Assembly: GCA_937864465.1 (NCBI GenBank)
Contig: CALMJU010000098.1
Span: forward strand, 25,400-89,399
Source of the DNA: an uncultured Acidobacteriota bacterium
GTDB taxonomy: Bacteria; Acidobacteriota; Polarisedimenticolia; Polarisedimenticolales; JAIQFR01
Length of the DNA: 64,000 nt
Direction of reading: 5' to 3'
Shown: piece after piece, positions 45,349 to 54,406 of the stretch
Layout of the letters: every line of letters begins with the position of its first letter
How positions within the stretch are numbered: position 1 is the stretch's first letter
Made by a program: the position numbers and the translations under genes
Notes under the pieces: model-generated
Database searches by the model: none
Told to the model about the DNA's origin: nothing
What the model saw: only the letters and a program-made list of their open reading frames with translations

Positions 45349-45519
45349 CTACTCCTCGGGCTCGAAGAAGAAGAACTCCGCGCAGGGCTGGCTGCAAAAC
45401 GCGCGGCCGCTCATGTGGTGGGCGTGCTCGTCGCAGAAGTACCTGAAGCAGATCGGGCACTTGTGCAGCGCCGTCTCGTCCTCGGTCTTCTTGCACGTCA
45501 CGCATTCGAGCGCCGGCAT
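45349..45519 (-). CDS. 56-residue Cys/His zinc-binding protein
   Basis: A short gene: MPALECVTCKKTEDETALHK, then CPICFRYFCDEHAHH, then FCSQPCAEFF. The pattern of CxxC at 6/9, CxxC at 21/24, Cys29, His32/34/35, and CxxxC at 42/46 gives about seven Cys and three His, enough for two zinc sites arranged like HIT-type or B-box fingers. It ends FFFFEPEE. GAGG lies 5 nt before the ATG at 45519, and a TATAAT is at 45574-45569. It ends 8 nt before the metallopeptidase, suggesting a partner or substrate-recognition role; this is inference. Confidence 0.7.
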   Translation of the reverse strand: MPALECVTCKKTEDETALHKCPICFRYFCDEHAHHMSGRAFCSQPCAEFFFFEPEE

Positions 45520-45568
45520 GGCGACCTCGCGCTCCCCCTCGCCTGCGGCGGGGGCCGAGCCGGGGCGG

Positions 45569-45574
45569 ATTATA
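45569..45574 (-). promoter_or_regulatory. -10 box of the zinc-protein/peptidase operon
   Basis: Consensus TATAAT on the minus strand, 49 nt before the ATG at 45519, with an A/T-rich stretch (AAGTAATTAAAG) immediately upstream that may act as an UP-like element. Confidence 0.55.
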
Positions 45575-45611
45575 GCCGAACTTTAATTACTTGGATCCCG
45601 CCGCCCGCGCC

Positions 45612-45641
45612 TTGACGCTCTCCGGGCCGAGCGGCTACATT
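45612..45641 (+). promoter_or_regulatory. promoter of the tRNA gene
   Basis: TTGACG (45612-45617), an 18-nt spacer and TACATT (45636-45641). Transcription would begin about 15 nt upstream of the mature tRNA. Confidence 0.6.
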
Positions 45642-45662
45642 ACGGCGCGCTTTTCGAGAAAT

Positions 45663-45738
45663 GCCAGCGTAGCTCAGCGGCTAGAGCGAGGGTCTCATAA
45701 TCCCTAGGTCGGTGGTTCGATTCCACCCGCTGGCACCA
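45663..45738 (+). tRNA. tRNA with CAT anticodon (Met elongator, or Ile2)
   Basis: A 76-nt cloverleaf with encoded CCA: acceptor GCCAGCG/CGCTGGC (7 bp), D stem GCTC/GAGC with a short 8-nt loop, anticodon loop CTCATAA (CAT at 45696-45698), T stem GGTGG/CCACC with TTCGATT. The anticodon stem AGGGT/TCCCT has a T-T mismatch at 31-39. The first pair is G-C, so it is not an initiator tRNA (which has a mismatch there). CAT anticodons also occur in tRNA-Ile2 after lysidine modification; the sequence alone does not decide. Confidence 0.9.
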
Positions 45739-45764
45739 AGACCCGAGACTCCGCCCTGCCCGGG

Positions 45765-45795
45765 TTGACGCAGCGTTGTTCACGGGGCGTAGAAT
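45765..45795 (+). promoter_or_regulatory. promoter of the Ser/Thr kinase gene
   Basis: TTGACG (45765-45770), a 19-nt spacer, TAGAAT (45790-45795). Transcription would begin near 45802, about 30 nt before the ATG. Confidence 0.55.
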
Positions 45796-45830
45796 CCCGA
45801 TAGAAGCGCCCATGCACAGGTGAGGATCGC

Positions 45831-48350
45831 ATGGAGTGCCCCACGTGCCACGCCGAGAACAGGGACGACTCGAAGTTCTGCGGCAACTGCGCTGCGCCGC
45901 TGGGATCGGGAGCGGGTGCCCGCGCTGACGGCGATTCCGTCACCAGGACCCTGGAGACTCCTCTGCTGGTCCCGAAGGCCGGAACGCTCATCGCCGGGAA
46001 ATACAGGATCCTCGAGGAGATCGGCCACGGGGGGATGGGGGTCGTCCACAGGGCCGAGGATGTCAAGCTCAAGCGGAGTGTCGCGCTGAAGTTCCTCCCG
46101 CCGCACCTCACGGACGCGCCGGAGCCGAAGGAGCGGTTCCTCGTCGAGGCCCAGGCGGCCGCGGCCCTGTCGCATCCGAACATCTGCGTCATCCACGAGG
46201 TCGGGGAGAGCGAGGGCCGGCCCTACATCGCCATGGAATACGTGGAGGGCGAGACGCTCAGGGACAGGGTCAGGAGAGGGCCGCTGAGCGCCGAAGAGAC
46301 CGTGGAGATTGTCCGCCAGGTCGCGGCCGGGCTGGCGGAAGCCCACGGCAAGGGCATCATCCACCGGGACGTCAAGAGCGCCAACATCATGGTCACGGAC
46401 AAGGGCCGGGCCAAGGTCATGGACTTCGGGCTGGCCAAGCTCCGCGGCGGATCGTCGCTGACGAAGAGCCGGACGACGCTCGGCACGGTGGCCTACATGT
46501 CCCCGGAGCAGGCCCGGGGCGAAGAGCTCGACCACCGCACCGACGTCTGGTCGCTCGGGGTGGTCCTCTACGAGATGCTCACGGGCGAGCTTCCCTTCAC
46601 GGGCGACCACGACCAGACGGTCCTCCATTCCATCCTTCACAAGGCGCCCAGGCCGCCGTCCACGGTTCGACCAGGTCTGCCTTCCGGAATGGACGAGATC
46701 GTCCTCACGGCCCTCGTCAAGGACGCGAGGAACCGTTACCAGAGCATGGAGGAGGTCTGCGGCGATCTCGCGGCCGTGGCCGAAGGGCTCAGGCCGCTCA
46801 AGGCGAAGCGACGGACCGGGAGAAGGATCTTCGGATGGAATGCGACCTCTCTTCTCGCCTCCGCCCTGGGCATCCTCCTCATCGTTCTCTTCGGTCTCAA
46901 CGTCGGAGGGGTCCGGGACCGGCTTCTCGGGCGCAGGCCCTCGCCTCCTTCGGCCGTCCGGATGGCCGTGCTGCCGTTCGCCAACCTCACCGGCGACGCG
47001 GAACAGGAGTACCTCAACGACAGCTTCACACGGGAAATGATCACCCAGCTCGGACGCCTCAATCCGTCGGGCTTGAACGTCATCGCGTACTCGTCGGTCC
47101 TGCGCTACAAGAAGGGCGATACGCCGATCGACCAGATCGGCCGCGAGCTGGGGGTCGCCTATGTCCTGGAGGGCAGCGCCGAACGCCGGTCCGACCGCGT
47201 CCGCATCGCCGCCGAACTGATCAAGGTGGATGACCAGACGCAGGTCTGGGCCGACACCTTCGAACAAGATCTCTCGGGCCTCAGGGGGGTGCAAGGCGAG
47301 GTCGCACAGGGCGTGGCCGAGGAGCTCGCGCTCGAGCTGCTCCCTTCCGAGCGGACGCGTCTAGCCCCCGGCAAGACCGTCAATCCCGACGTCTACGACG
47401 CATATCTCAAAGGGATGTTCTACGTGTCGCAGAACAACCCGGAGAGCTTCGAGAAGGGCATGCGGTTTCTCCATCAGGCCGTGGAGATCGACCCTGCGGA
47501 GCCCCTGGCCTACGCCGGCCTGGCCGAAGGATATATCACCCTCGGCCACGGCGGCGCCGAAAGCGCCGAAGTCTACCCCCGGGCCAGAGCCGCGGCCGAA
47601 AAAGCACTCAAGCTCGATCCCGATATGGCCGAGGCCGCGGGCGCGCTGGCGGAGGCCGCCCTCTACTACGAATGGGACTGGGAGAAAGCGGAGCGGCTCT
47701 TCAAGCGCGCCCTGGAGCTCAACCCCAGTCTGGCCATGACCCACTACCATTATGCGTGGTACCTGGCCCTCTTCGACCGCCTGGACGAGGCGATCGCCGA
47801 ACACAAGCTGGCCCGTGACCTCGACCCGCTTCGGGCGCTCAACACCGGCTGGCTCGGCGGCCTCTACAACTATGCCGGCCGGTACGATGAGGCGATCGTC
47901 GAAGCCAGAAGAGCGCTTGAGCTGGACCCGGATTTCCGGCCGAGCTATTGCGTCCTGCGGCGCGCGTATTCCGAGAAGGGAATGCACAAGGACGCCACGG
48001 ACGCGGCCCGGCGACTCGCCGAGATGGATCCCGCGCTCGGCAATATGGAGTTGATCGCGGCCTATGTCGCCGCCGGACAACGGGATCAGGCGTTGGCGAT
48101 CGCGCCCATGCTCGACAAGAACTCTCCGACTGCCCTACTCGCGGCCAAGGCCTATCTGGCTCTTGGGGACAGGGACACGGCTCTGCAAGTTCTGGAGGCC
48201 GCCCACAATGCCCACCAGGGTACGGTGCCCTGGCTTCGCGTGCGCGGCCTGGGCCTGGATGCCCTCTTCGACGAGCCTCGTTTTCAGGATCTCGTGCGCC
48301 GGATGAACCTCCCGCCGGCGGGCGGCGAGGAATCGGAGCAAGGGTCGTGA
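45831..48350 (+). CDS. Ser/Thr protein kinase with zinc ribbon, TolB-like and TPR domains
   Basis: An 839-residue membrane kinase. Order: zinc ribbon (C3, C6, C17, C20), kinase domain (about 57-320) with glycine loop IGHGGMG, Lys87, HRD at 178-180, DFG at 198-200 and SPEQARGEE activation end, one membrane helix (about 336-356), then an extracytoplasmic TolB/FlgO-like domain (MAVLPFANLTGD, near 373-500) and six or more TPRs to the end. This fusion is common in Acidobacteriota; the outer part probably senses a signal and the kinase answers by phosphorylation. Codon use is visibly less GC-extreme than neighbours. It lies just after a tRNA. Confidence 0.9.
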   Translation: MECPTCHAENRDDSKFCGNCAAPLGSGAGARADGDSVTRTLETPLLVPKAGTLIAGKYRILEEIGHGGMGVVHRAEDVKLKRSVALKFLPPHLTDAPEPKERFLVEAQAAAALSHPNICVIHEVGESEGRPYIAMEYVEGETLRDRVRRGPLSAEETVEIVRQVAAGLAEAHGKGIIHRDVKSANIMVTDKGRAKVMDFGLAKLRGGSSLTKSRTTLGTVAYMSPEQARGEELDHRTDVWSLGVVLYEMLTGELPFTGDHDQTVLHSILHKAPRPPSTVRPGLPSGMDEIVLTALVKDARNRYQSMEEVCGDLAAVAEGLRPLKAKRRTGRRIFGWNATSLLASALGILLIVLFGLNVGGVRDRLLGRRPSPPSAVRMAVLPFANLTGDAEQEYLNDSFTREMITQLGRLNPSGLNVIAYSSVLRYKKGDTPIDQIGRELGVAYVLEGSAERRSDRVRIAAELIKVDDQTQVWADTFEQDLSGLRGVQGEVAQGVAEELALELLPSERTRLAPGKTVNPDVYDAYLKGMFYVSQNNPESFEKGMRFLHQAVEIDPAEPLAYAGLAEGYITLGHGGAESAEVYPRARAAAEKALKLDPDMAEAAGALAEAALYYEWDWEKAERLFKRALELNPSLAMTHYHYAWYLALFDRLDEAIAEHKLARDLDPLRALNTGWLGGLYNYAGRYDEAIVEARRALELDPDFRPSYCVLRRAYSEKGMHKDATDAARRLAEMDPALGNMELIAAYVAAGQRDQALAIAPMLDKNSPTALLAAKAYLALGDRDTALQVLEAAHNAHQGTVPWLRVRGLGLDALFDEPRFQDLVRRMNLPPAGGEESEQGS

Positions 48351-48417
48351 GATGCCGCCGTCACAATCGCCCGGGAAACGCCCTTCACGACCGGCCCCCC
48401 GGAAACCCCGGCCGCGG

Positions 48418-50115
48418 TCACGGCCCGGAGGACTGCTTCGCCTTCTCCTCCTCGACCAGCACGCGGCGGAGGTACTTCCCGATCATCGTCTTCGGAAGCT
48501 CGGCCCGGAACTCGACGAGGCGCGGCACCTTGAACGCCGCGAGGTGGAGCCGGCAGAAATCGAGGATCTCCTCGGCGGTCGCCTGCTGCCCCTCCTTGAG
48601 CACGAGGTACGCCTTGACCGTCTCGCCGCGGTAGGGGTCGGGGACGCCGGCGACGACGGCTTCCCGGACCTTCGGGTGCATGAGCAGCACCTCCTCGACC
48701 TCGCGGGGGAGGATCTTGAACCCGGAGGCGGCGATCATGTCCTTCTTCCGGTCCACGATGAAGAAGTAGCCGTCCTCGTCCATGCGCGCGACGTCGCCCG
48801 TCAGGAGCCAGCCGTCCACGATCGTCTGGGCGGTCTCCTCGGGGCGGCCCCAATAGCCCTTCATGACCTGCGGCCCGCGGACCGCCAGCTCCCCCTCCCC
48901 GCCGGGCGGGAGCGGCTCTCGCGTCTCGAGATCAAGGATGCGGGCGTCCACGCCCGGGACCGGGATGCCGATGCTCCCGGCCTTCCGCTTCCCGTAGAGA
49001 GGATTGATGTGCGTGACGGGCGAAGCCTCGGTCAGGCCGTACCCCTCGGTCAGCTTCCCCCCCGTCAGCCGCTCGAAGGTCGCCTGGACCTCGCCCGGCA
49101 GGGAGGCGGCGCCGCTGACGCAGATCCGGACGCTGTGGAGCTCGAAATCCTTCACCTTCGGGTGGTCGTTGATCGCCGAGTACAGCGTCGGGACGCCGGG
49201 GAACACGGTCGCCTTCCGCTTCTGGATCACCTGCATCACGGTGTCCACCGGCCTCGGACGCGGGACCATCGCGACCTCGGCGCCGATGCTCTCCGCGAAG
49301 AGGAGGCACGTCGTCATCCCGTACACGTGGAAGAACGGGATGGCGGCCATGAACACCTCGCCGCCCTCCTTCATGTCCCGGAACAGCGCGCGCATCTGAA
49401 AGGCGTTCGCGACCAGGTTGCGGTGGGTCAGCATCGCCGCCTTCGGGGTCCCGGTCGTCCCGCCGGTGTACTGGAAGAGGGCCGTGTCGTCCGGGCGGAG
49501 GGAGGCCCCCGGCGGAGTGGGGGGATACTTGGCGAGGAGGTGCGCGAAGCGGTAGATGTCGGACTGCCGGTGGACCTTCACGTACTCGCCGTGCCTGCGC
49601 TGCACGAGGTGGACGATCGCCCGGGCGTGCCAGCGGAGCGTCGCGGCGACGTCGGTCACGATGACGCGCCGGATCCTCGTCGCCGCCTGGATCTCGCGGA
49701 GCTTCGGGAAGAACTGGTCGAGCAGGACGACGGTCTCGCACCCCGAGTCCTCGAACTGCTCGCGCATCTCCCGGGAGACGTAGAGCGGATTCGTGTTGAC
49801 GACGATCGCGCCCAGGCGCAGCGCGCCGAAGAAGGCGACGCCGAACTGCGGGCAGTTCGGGAGCATGATCGCGACCCGGTCCCCCTTCCGGACGCCGAGC
49901 TGGAACAGCGCGGTCGCGAACCGGAGCGTCAGGTCGCGGAACTGCCGGTACGTCATCATCGAGGGAGGCAGCTTCGGGTCCACATAGAAGGTCATCGCGG
50001 TGCGGTCGGCGTAGCGGTCCGCCGCGCGGTCCAGGAGATCCGGGAGCGAGCATTCGGGATACTCGAGCGAGTGCGGCACACCTTCGTCGTAGGACGGGAA
50101 CCAAGGAGCGGTCAT
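48418..50115 (-). CDS. fadD: long-chain fatty acid-CoA ligase-like AMP-forming enzyme
   Basis: A 565-residue adenylate-forming ligase. ATP-loop YTGGTTGTPKAAMLTH near 200, A5-type GYGLTEASP, GWLLTGDVARMDEDGYFFIVDRKKD and the closing KTMIGKYLRRVL with the catalytic Lys are all intact. The N-terminal WFPSYDEGVPHSLEYPE matches the FadD group. It activates free fatty acids to acyl-CoA for beta-oxidation or lipid synthesis at the inner membrane. ATG 50115 follows GGAGGG; a longer ORF upstream is a false extension into the convergent gene. Confidence 0.92.
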   Translation of the reverse strand: MTAPWFPSYDEGVPHSLEYPECSLPDLLDRAADRYADRTAMTFYVDPKLPPSMMTYRQFRDLTLRFATALFQLGVRKGDRVAIMLPNCPQFGVAFFGALRLGAIVVNTNPLYVSREMREQFEDSGCETVVLLDQFFPKLREIQAATRIRRVIVTDVAATLRWHARAIVHLVQRRHGEYVKVHRQSDIYRFAHLLAKYPPTPPGASLRPDDTALFQYTGGTTGTPKAAMLTHRNLVANAFQMRALFRDMKEGGEVFMAAIPFFHVYGMTTCLLFAESIGAEVAMVPRPRPVDTVMQVIQKRKATVFPGVPTLYSAINDHPKVKDFELHSVRICVSGAASLPGEVQATFERLTGGKLTEGYGLTEASPVTHINPLYGKRKAGSIGIPVPGVDARILDLETREPLPPGGEGELAVRGPQVMKGYWGRPEETAQTIVDGWLLTGDVARMDEDGYFFIVDRKKDMIAASGFKILPREVEEVLLMHPKVREAVVAGVPDPYRGETVKAYLVLKEGQQATAEEILDFCRLHLAAFKVPRLVEFRAELPKTMIGKYLRRVLVEEEKAKQSSGP

Positions 50116-50214
50116 CGGTGATCCCTCCGGTGCCGCGATCCTACACGCTCCCCCGCCCGGGCGGAAGGGACTTCGCGGCGTGGATCCTGTAAGCTTCCCG
50201 AGGAGGGTCACCCC

Positions 50215-51534
50215 ATGCGCGCCCCGCTCGTGGTCCTCGCCGTCGCCGTGGTCGCCTGCTCCGGATGCCGGGCCCCCGGCCGAGGCTCGGATCCCCTCGA
50301 CGCGGTCGCCGACGAGTACGTCCGTCTCGTACTCGCCGTCGGCCGCCACGACCCCGGCTACGTGGACGCGTACTACGGCCCGCCGGAGTGGAAGGAGGAG
50401 GCGGCCCGCGGGGAGCCGAGACCGGTCGCGGACCTCCTCCGGGCGGCGACGGAACTCCGCGCGCGCGCCGAGGCGGCGCCGCCGTCGGACCGGCGGGAAT
50501 TCCTCGTCAAGCAGCTCGCCGCGGTCGAGGCCTTCGTGCGGCGCCTCGGTGGCGAGAGGATCCCTCTCGAGCGCGAGGCCCGGGATCTCTACGACATCGA
50601 GATCCCGCGGCACGGCATCGAGGAGTTCGAGGCGGCCAGGCGCGAGCTCGAGGCGATCCTGCCGGGCGAGGGCGACCTGGCCGCTCGCGCGCAGGAGTTC
50701 CAGAAGCGATTCGAGATCCCGCCCGACCGGCTCCGCGCCGTAGTCGACGCCTGCCTCGGGGAGGCGCGGAGGCGGACCGCGGCCCTGTGCGAGCTCCCGG
50801 CCGGCGAGTCGTTCCGCGTCTCGATCGTCCGGGACAAGCCCTGGGGGGCCTACAACTGGTACGAGGGGGGGCTGTCGAGCCTGATCGAGGTCAACACGGA
50901 CCTCCCTCTCTCCCTGGCGCGCGTCTTCGGGCTGCTCGTCCACGAGGGATACCCGGGGCACCACACGATGAACATCCTCCTCGAGGACCGGCTGGTGCGC
51001 GGCCGCGGGTGGCGGGAGTTCTCGGTATACCCGCTCTACTCCCCCACCTCGGTGATCGCGGAGGGGACGGCGAACGTCGGCGAGGAGATCGTGGCGACGC
51101 GCGCGGAGCGCGTCGCGTTCGCGCGCGACGTCCTCGCTCCCCTCGCCGGGCTCGAGGGGCTGGACTTCGAGACGATGGAGAAGGCCCGGGATGCGTGGCG
51201 GGTACTGGGACACGCGCGCGGCGAGGCGGCGAGGATGCTCCTCGACGAGGGGGAGCCGGAGGACGAGGTCGTGGCGTTCCTGATGCGCCACGGGCTCCTC
51301 GAGGAGCCCCGCGCCCGGAAGGCGGTGGAGTTCATGAGGGCGTACGGCGCTTACGAGTTCGCCTACACGGTGGGCGAGGACCTCGTCCGCGCCCACATCG
51401 GCAACGGGCCGGACCGGGTGGAACGGTTCTTCGCCCTCCTGGATCGCCCCGTGACGCCGTCGATGCTGCGCCGCTCCGGCGAGGCGGAAGGGCCCGCCGG
51501 TCCGGCATCTCGCTCCGATCGTCGCGACCCGTGA
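50215..51534 (+). CDS. DUF885-like metallopeptidase lipoprotein
   Basis: A 439-residue secreted protein: hydrophobic signal ending in VACSGC, so probably lipidated. The metal motif VHEGYPGHHTMN (HExxxHH, near residue 245) and a downstream SVIAEGTANVGEE with a possible third ligand match the DUF885 group, whose substrates are unclear. No transporter partner is seen. A -10-like TAAGCT at 50190 and GAGGAGGG precede the ATG. Its stop is 20 nt before the PaaK/CapK-like gene, so it may head the surface-glycan operon. Confidence 0.72.
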   Translation: MRAPLVVLAVAVVACSGCRAPGRGSDPLDAVADEYVRLVLAVGRHDPGYVDAYYGPPEWKEEAARGEPRPVADLLRAATELRARAEAAPPSDRREFLVKQLAAVEAFVRRLGGERIPLEREARDLYDIEIPRHGIEEFEAARRELEAILPGEGDLAARAQEFQKRFEIPPDRLRAVVDACLGEARRRTAALCELPAGESFRVSIVRDKPWGAYNWYEGGLSSLIEVNTDLPLSLARVFGLLVHEGYPGHHTMNILLEDRLVRGRGWREFSVYPLYSPTSVIAEGTANVGEEIVATRAERVAFARDVLAPLAGLEGLDFETMEKARDAWRVLGHARGEAARMLLDEGEPEDEVVAFLMRHGLLEEPRARKAVEFMRAYGAYEFAYTVGEDLVRAHIGNGPDRVERFFALLDRPVTPSMLRRSGEAEGPAGPASRSDRRDP

Positions 51535-51554
51535 GCCTCCGGCCTGGAGGGCCC

Positions 51555-52916
51555 GTGTCGACGTGGCGACGGCTTCTCCCTATCGGCCGCGGGGCGGTCG
51601 ACAGACCGTTCCAGTACGGGACGGCCCCCGATCTGGAGCGTCGGATCGCGCGGCTCGAGAGGAGCCAGTGGCGGTCTCCGGGCGAGATCGAGCGCCGCCA
51701 GGTGCGCCTCCGGACGAAGGCGGTCCTCCGGGCCTGGGACCGCATCCCTTTCTATCGCAAGCTGTGGAGCGGCGCGGGCCTGAAACGGCGCGACCTGGCG
51801 GACCCGGCGGGCTTCGCGAGCCTTCCCCCGGTGACGAAGGAGGACCTGCAGCGAAGCCTCTCCGAGATGACGGATCCCCGCGCGGATCTCGGGCGCGCGG
51901 ATCTCGTGACCACCGGCGGCACCACGGGCCAGCCGGTCGGCCTGTGGCAAGACCGCGAGGTCCTCTGGTGGGAGGAGGCGTTCGTCTGGCGGCACTGGCG
52001 CTGGTTCGGCGTGGCCTTCGGCGACCGCGCGGCGGTCTGCCGCGGGATCCGCCCTCCGAACGGGGGCGCGATCGGCCTCGACCCGCGCTTAGGCCTCGTG
52101 CTCTCCGGCTTCGACCTCTCGTGGAGGAGCGCCGCCGGCTACCTCGAGGCCCTCGCGCGGCACCGGCCGGCGTTCCTGCGCGGCTATCCCTCGACGCTCC
52201 TCCTCCTGGCGCGCCGCGCGCTGGCGGACGGCGTCGCGTTCGAGGGGATCAAGGCGGTGTTCACCTCCTCCGAGCTGCTGGTCCCCTCGGCGCGGGAGAC
52301 GATCGGGCGCGCGTTCCGGGCCCCGGTGTCGGACCTGTACGGCCACGCGGAGCGGGCCGTCGCCGCCGGGGAGTGCCCCGCCGGCCGGCTCCACGTCTTC
52401 CCCGAGTACGGGTTCCTCGAGATCGACGCGGGGGGGGCCGGACGGCAGGGCGAGATCCTCGCCACCTCGTTCCGGAACCGCGCGACGGTCCTGGTGCGGT
52501 ACCGCACCGGGGACGCCGGGCGCCTCACCGGCGAGGAGTGCCCGTGCGGGAGGGCCATGCCGGTCCTCGCGATCGAGCAGGGCCGGGCGCAGGACTTCCT
52601 CGTCACGCCCGAGGGAAGGCTCGTGTCCGCGACGGCGATCAACTTCCACTCGCGCGTCTTCGACGGCATCGAGCGGTTCCGGTTCGTGCAGGACGATCCC
52701 CGGTCGGTCGTCTTCGAGTACGCGCCGCTCCCGGGCGCCCCTCCCCCGGACGAGCCCGCCATCGAAGCCGACCTGCGCGCGAAGCTCGGGACCTCGCTCG
52801 CGCTCCGCTTCGAGCGGCGCGACGCGATCCCCCCCGCCTCCTCGGGCAAGCACCGGTTTATCATCTCGTCCCTGGATCCCGACCGGCTCGGCGAGGAGGA
52901 GGGGGATCGGAGTTGA
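51555..52916 (+). CDS. PaaK/CapK-like adenylate-forming ligase
   Basis: A 453-residue relative of phenylacetate-CoA ligase (coenzyme F390 synthetase family). The ATP loop is VTTGGTTGQPVGL near 118, followed by GYPSTLLLLARR, the A5 SDLYGHAERA and the metal-like GEECPCGRAMP. CapK-type members sit in capsule and exopolysaccharide loci and may activate an acyl or aryl group for transfer to sugar. GTG 51555 follows GGAGG. It starts 20 nt after the DUF885-like gene and its TGA overlaps the DUF362 TTG, so it heads a tightly coupled cluster. Confidence 0.83.
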   Translation: MSTWRRLLPIGRGAVDRPFQYGTAPDLERRIARLERSQWRSPGEIERRQVRLRTKAVLRAWDRIPFYRKLWSGAGLKRRDLADPAGFASLPPVTKEDLQRSLSEMTDPRADLGRADLVTTGGTTGQPVGLWQDREVLWWEEAFVWRHWRWFGVAFGDRAAVCRGIRPPNGGAIGLDPRLGLVLSGFDLSWRSAAGYLEALARHRPAFLRGYPSTLLLLARRALADGVAFEGIKAVFTSSELLVPSARETIGRAFRAPVSDLYGHAERAVAAGECPAGRLHVFPEYGFLEIDAGGAGRQGEILATSFRNRATVLVRYRTGDAGRLTGEECPCGRAMPVLAIEQGRAQDFLVTPEGRLVSATAINFHSRVFDGIERFRFVQDDPRSVVFEYAPLPGAPPPDEPAIEADLRAKLGTSLALRFERRDAIPPASSGKHRFIISSLDPDRLGEEEGDRS

Positions 52917-54406
52917 CGCGCACGGTCGTCGTCAGGAGGCGGGGGGCCTCCTACCCGGCCCCTGCGTTCCACCCCCCCGAGGTCTACCCGGAAATCCGGC
53001 GGCTCGGCGCCACGGAGACCGATCCCGGCAACGCCGTCTACCCGATGGTCCGCCGGGCGCTCGCGCTCCTGGGGCTCGATCGCGCCCGCGAGGGCTCGCC
53101 CGACTGGAATCCGATGGGCGACCTGATCGACGCCGGCTCCCGGGTGGTGGTCAAGCCGAACTTCGTCCAGCATTACGAGCACGCCGGCTCCCTCGTGCAG
53201 CTCGTCACGCACCCCGCGGTGCTGCGGCCGATCCTCGACTACCTCCTCCTCGCGCAGGGTTCGCTCGAGAACGTGTCGGTCCTCGACGCGCCCGAGATCG
53301 ACTGCGATTTCGAGATCCTCCTCGCCCGGCTCGGCTGGCACGAGCTTCGAGCCCACTACGAGCGCCTCGGCCACGCCCTGCGCGTCACGGACATCCGGCC
53401 CGAGCGCGCCGACTACGCCGGGGGCGGCGCGATCGTCTCGCGCCGGGCGCTTCCCGGCGATCCCCGCGGGTTCGTCTCGGTGGATCTCGGGGCCTCGAGC
53501 GCCCTCGCGCCGGTCGCGGGGCGAGGCCGGTTCTACGGCGCGGACTATGACCGGAAGCGGACCAACGAGAGCCACACCGCCGAGGTCAACCGCTACGAGA
53601 TCAGCCGGACCTTCCTCGAGGCCGATCTCGTCGTGTCGGTGCCGAAGCTCAAGACGCACAAGAAGGCGGGGATCACCGGAGCCGTGAAGAACCTGGTCGG
53701 TGTCGCGGGGGACAAGAACCTGCTCCCGCACTACTCGATCGGCCACGCCGCCGGGGGGGGTTGCGAGTACTCCGCCCCCGCCGCCTCCTCCCTGCTCGCC
53801 CTCTCGCGCCGCGCCGACAGGCTCTACCGGGATCTCGTGCTGTCTCGCCGGTCCCGCCTCGCGGGCCGCCTCTACAACGACGTCCTGGATCCGCTGCGGG
53901 AGCGGTGGGTCGGGCCGCTCGGCGGCGAGGGGCAGACCCGGGGCGACTGGTGGGGCAACGACGTCCTCTGGCGAACGATCCTCGACCTGAACCGCATCCT
54001 CCTGTGCGCGGGCCCGGACGGCAGCCTCGTCGAGCGCCCGCGAAGACGGCAGCTCGCGATCGTGGATGCCGTCGTGGCCGGAGAGGGGGAGGGACCCCAC
54101 CGCGCGACGCCGCGGGCCCTCGGGGCCGTCCTCGCCGGGACGGACGGGTTCGCCGTGGACCGCGCCGCGGCGGCGATCCTCGGCTTCGACCCCGCCCGGA
54201 TTCCGCAACTGGCCGAGGCCGCGCGCTTTCTGGAGCGCGCGGGGGCCGCGGCGGGCCCCGAGCGCGCCGTGCTCGACGACGACGGCGACGTGAGGGAGGT
54301 CGCCTCCGAGTCGCTGCCGGTCCTCGACGGCACGTTCCTGGCGCCCCCTGGCTGGCGCGGCCACGTCGAGAAGACGGCGGCCACGACGCCGACGGGGCGC
54401 GCGTGA
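52913..54406 (+). CDS. DUF362 domain protein
   Basis: A 497-residue protein of the DUF362 family (COG2006). Conserved blocks are VVVKPNFVQHYEHAG, the Asp-containing VLDAPEIDCDFE, SVPKLKTHKKAGITGAVKNLVGV and VVAGEGEGPH near the end. No ferredoxin Cys clusters are present, unlike many members. The biochemistry is unknown; several DUF362 genes lie in polysaccharide loci. The TTG start overlaps the ligase stop (TTGA), with GAGGAGGGGG upstream. Next gene overlaps by 4 nt (GTGA). Confidence 0.8.
   Translation: MTRTVVVRRRGASYPAPAFHPPEVYPEIRRLGATETDPGNAVYPMVRRALALLGLDRAREGSPDWNPMGDLIDAGSRVVVKPNFVQHYEHAGSLVQLVTHPAVLRPILDYLLLAQGSLENVSVLDAPEIDCDFEILLARLGWHELRAHYERLGHALRVTDIRPERADYAGGGAIVSRRALPGDPRGFVSVDLGASSALAPVAGRGRFYGADYDRKRTNESHTAEVNRYEISRTFLEADLVVSVPKLKTHKKAGITGAVKNLVGVAGDKNLLPHYSIGHAAGGGCEYSAPAASSLLALSRRADRLYRDLVLSRRSRLAGRLYNDVLDPLRERWVGPLGGEGQTRGDWWGNDVLWRTILDLNRILLCAGPDGSLVERPRRRQLAIVDAVVAGEGEGPHRATPRALGAVLAGTDGFAVDRAAAAILGFDPARIPQLAEAARFLERAGAAAGPERAVLDDDGDVREVASESLPVLDGTFLAPPGWRGHVEKTAATTPTGRA

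Noticed and set aside
45739..48417. Integrative element next to the tRNA gene
   Set aside because: No integrase and no repeat of the tRNA 3' end (CCACCCGCTGGCACCA) was found downstream; only one foreign-looking gene is present.
48418..51396. A 992-residue minus-strand frame fusing an acyl-CoA ligase to a long N-terminal extension
   Set aside because: The extension is the antisense of the DUF885-like gene and is Arg/Pro/Glu-rich shadow sequence; the ligase starts at 50115 with a good ribosome site.
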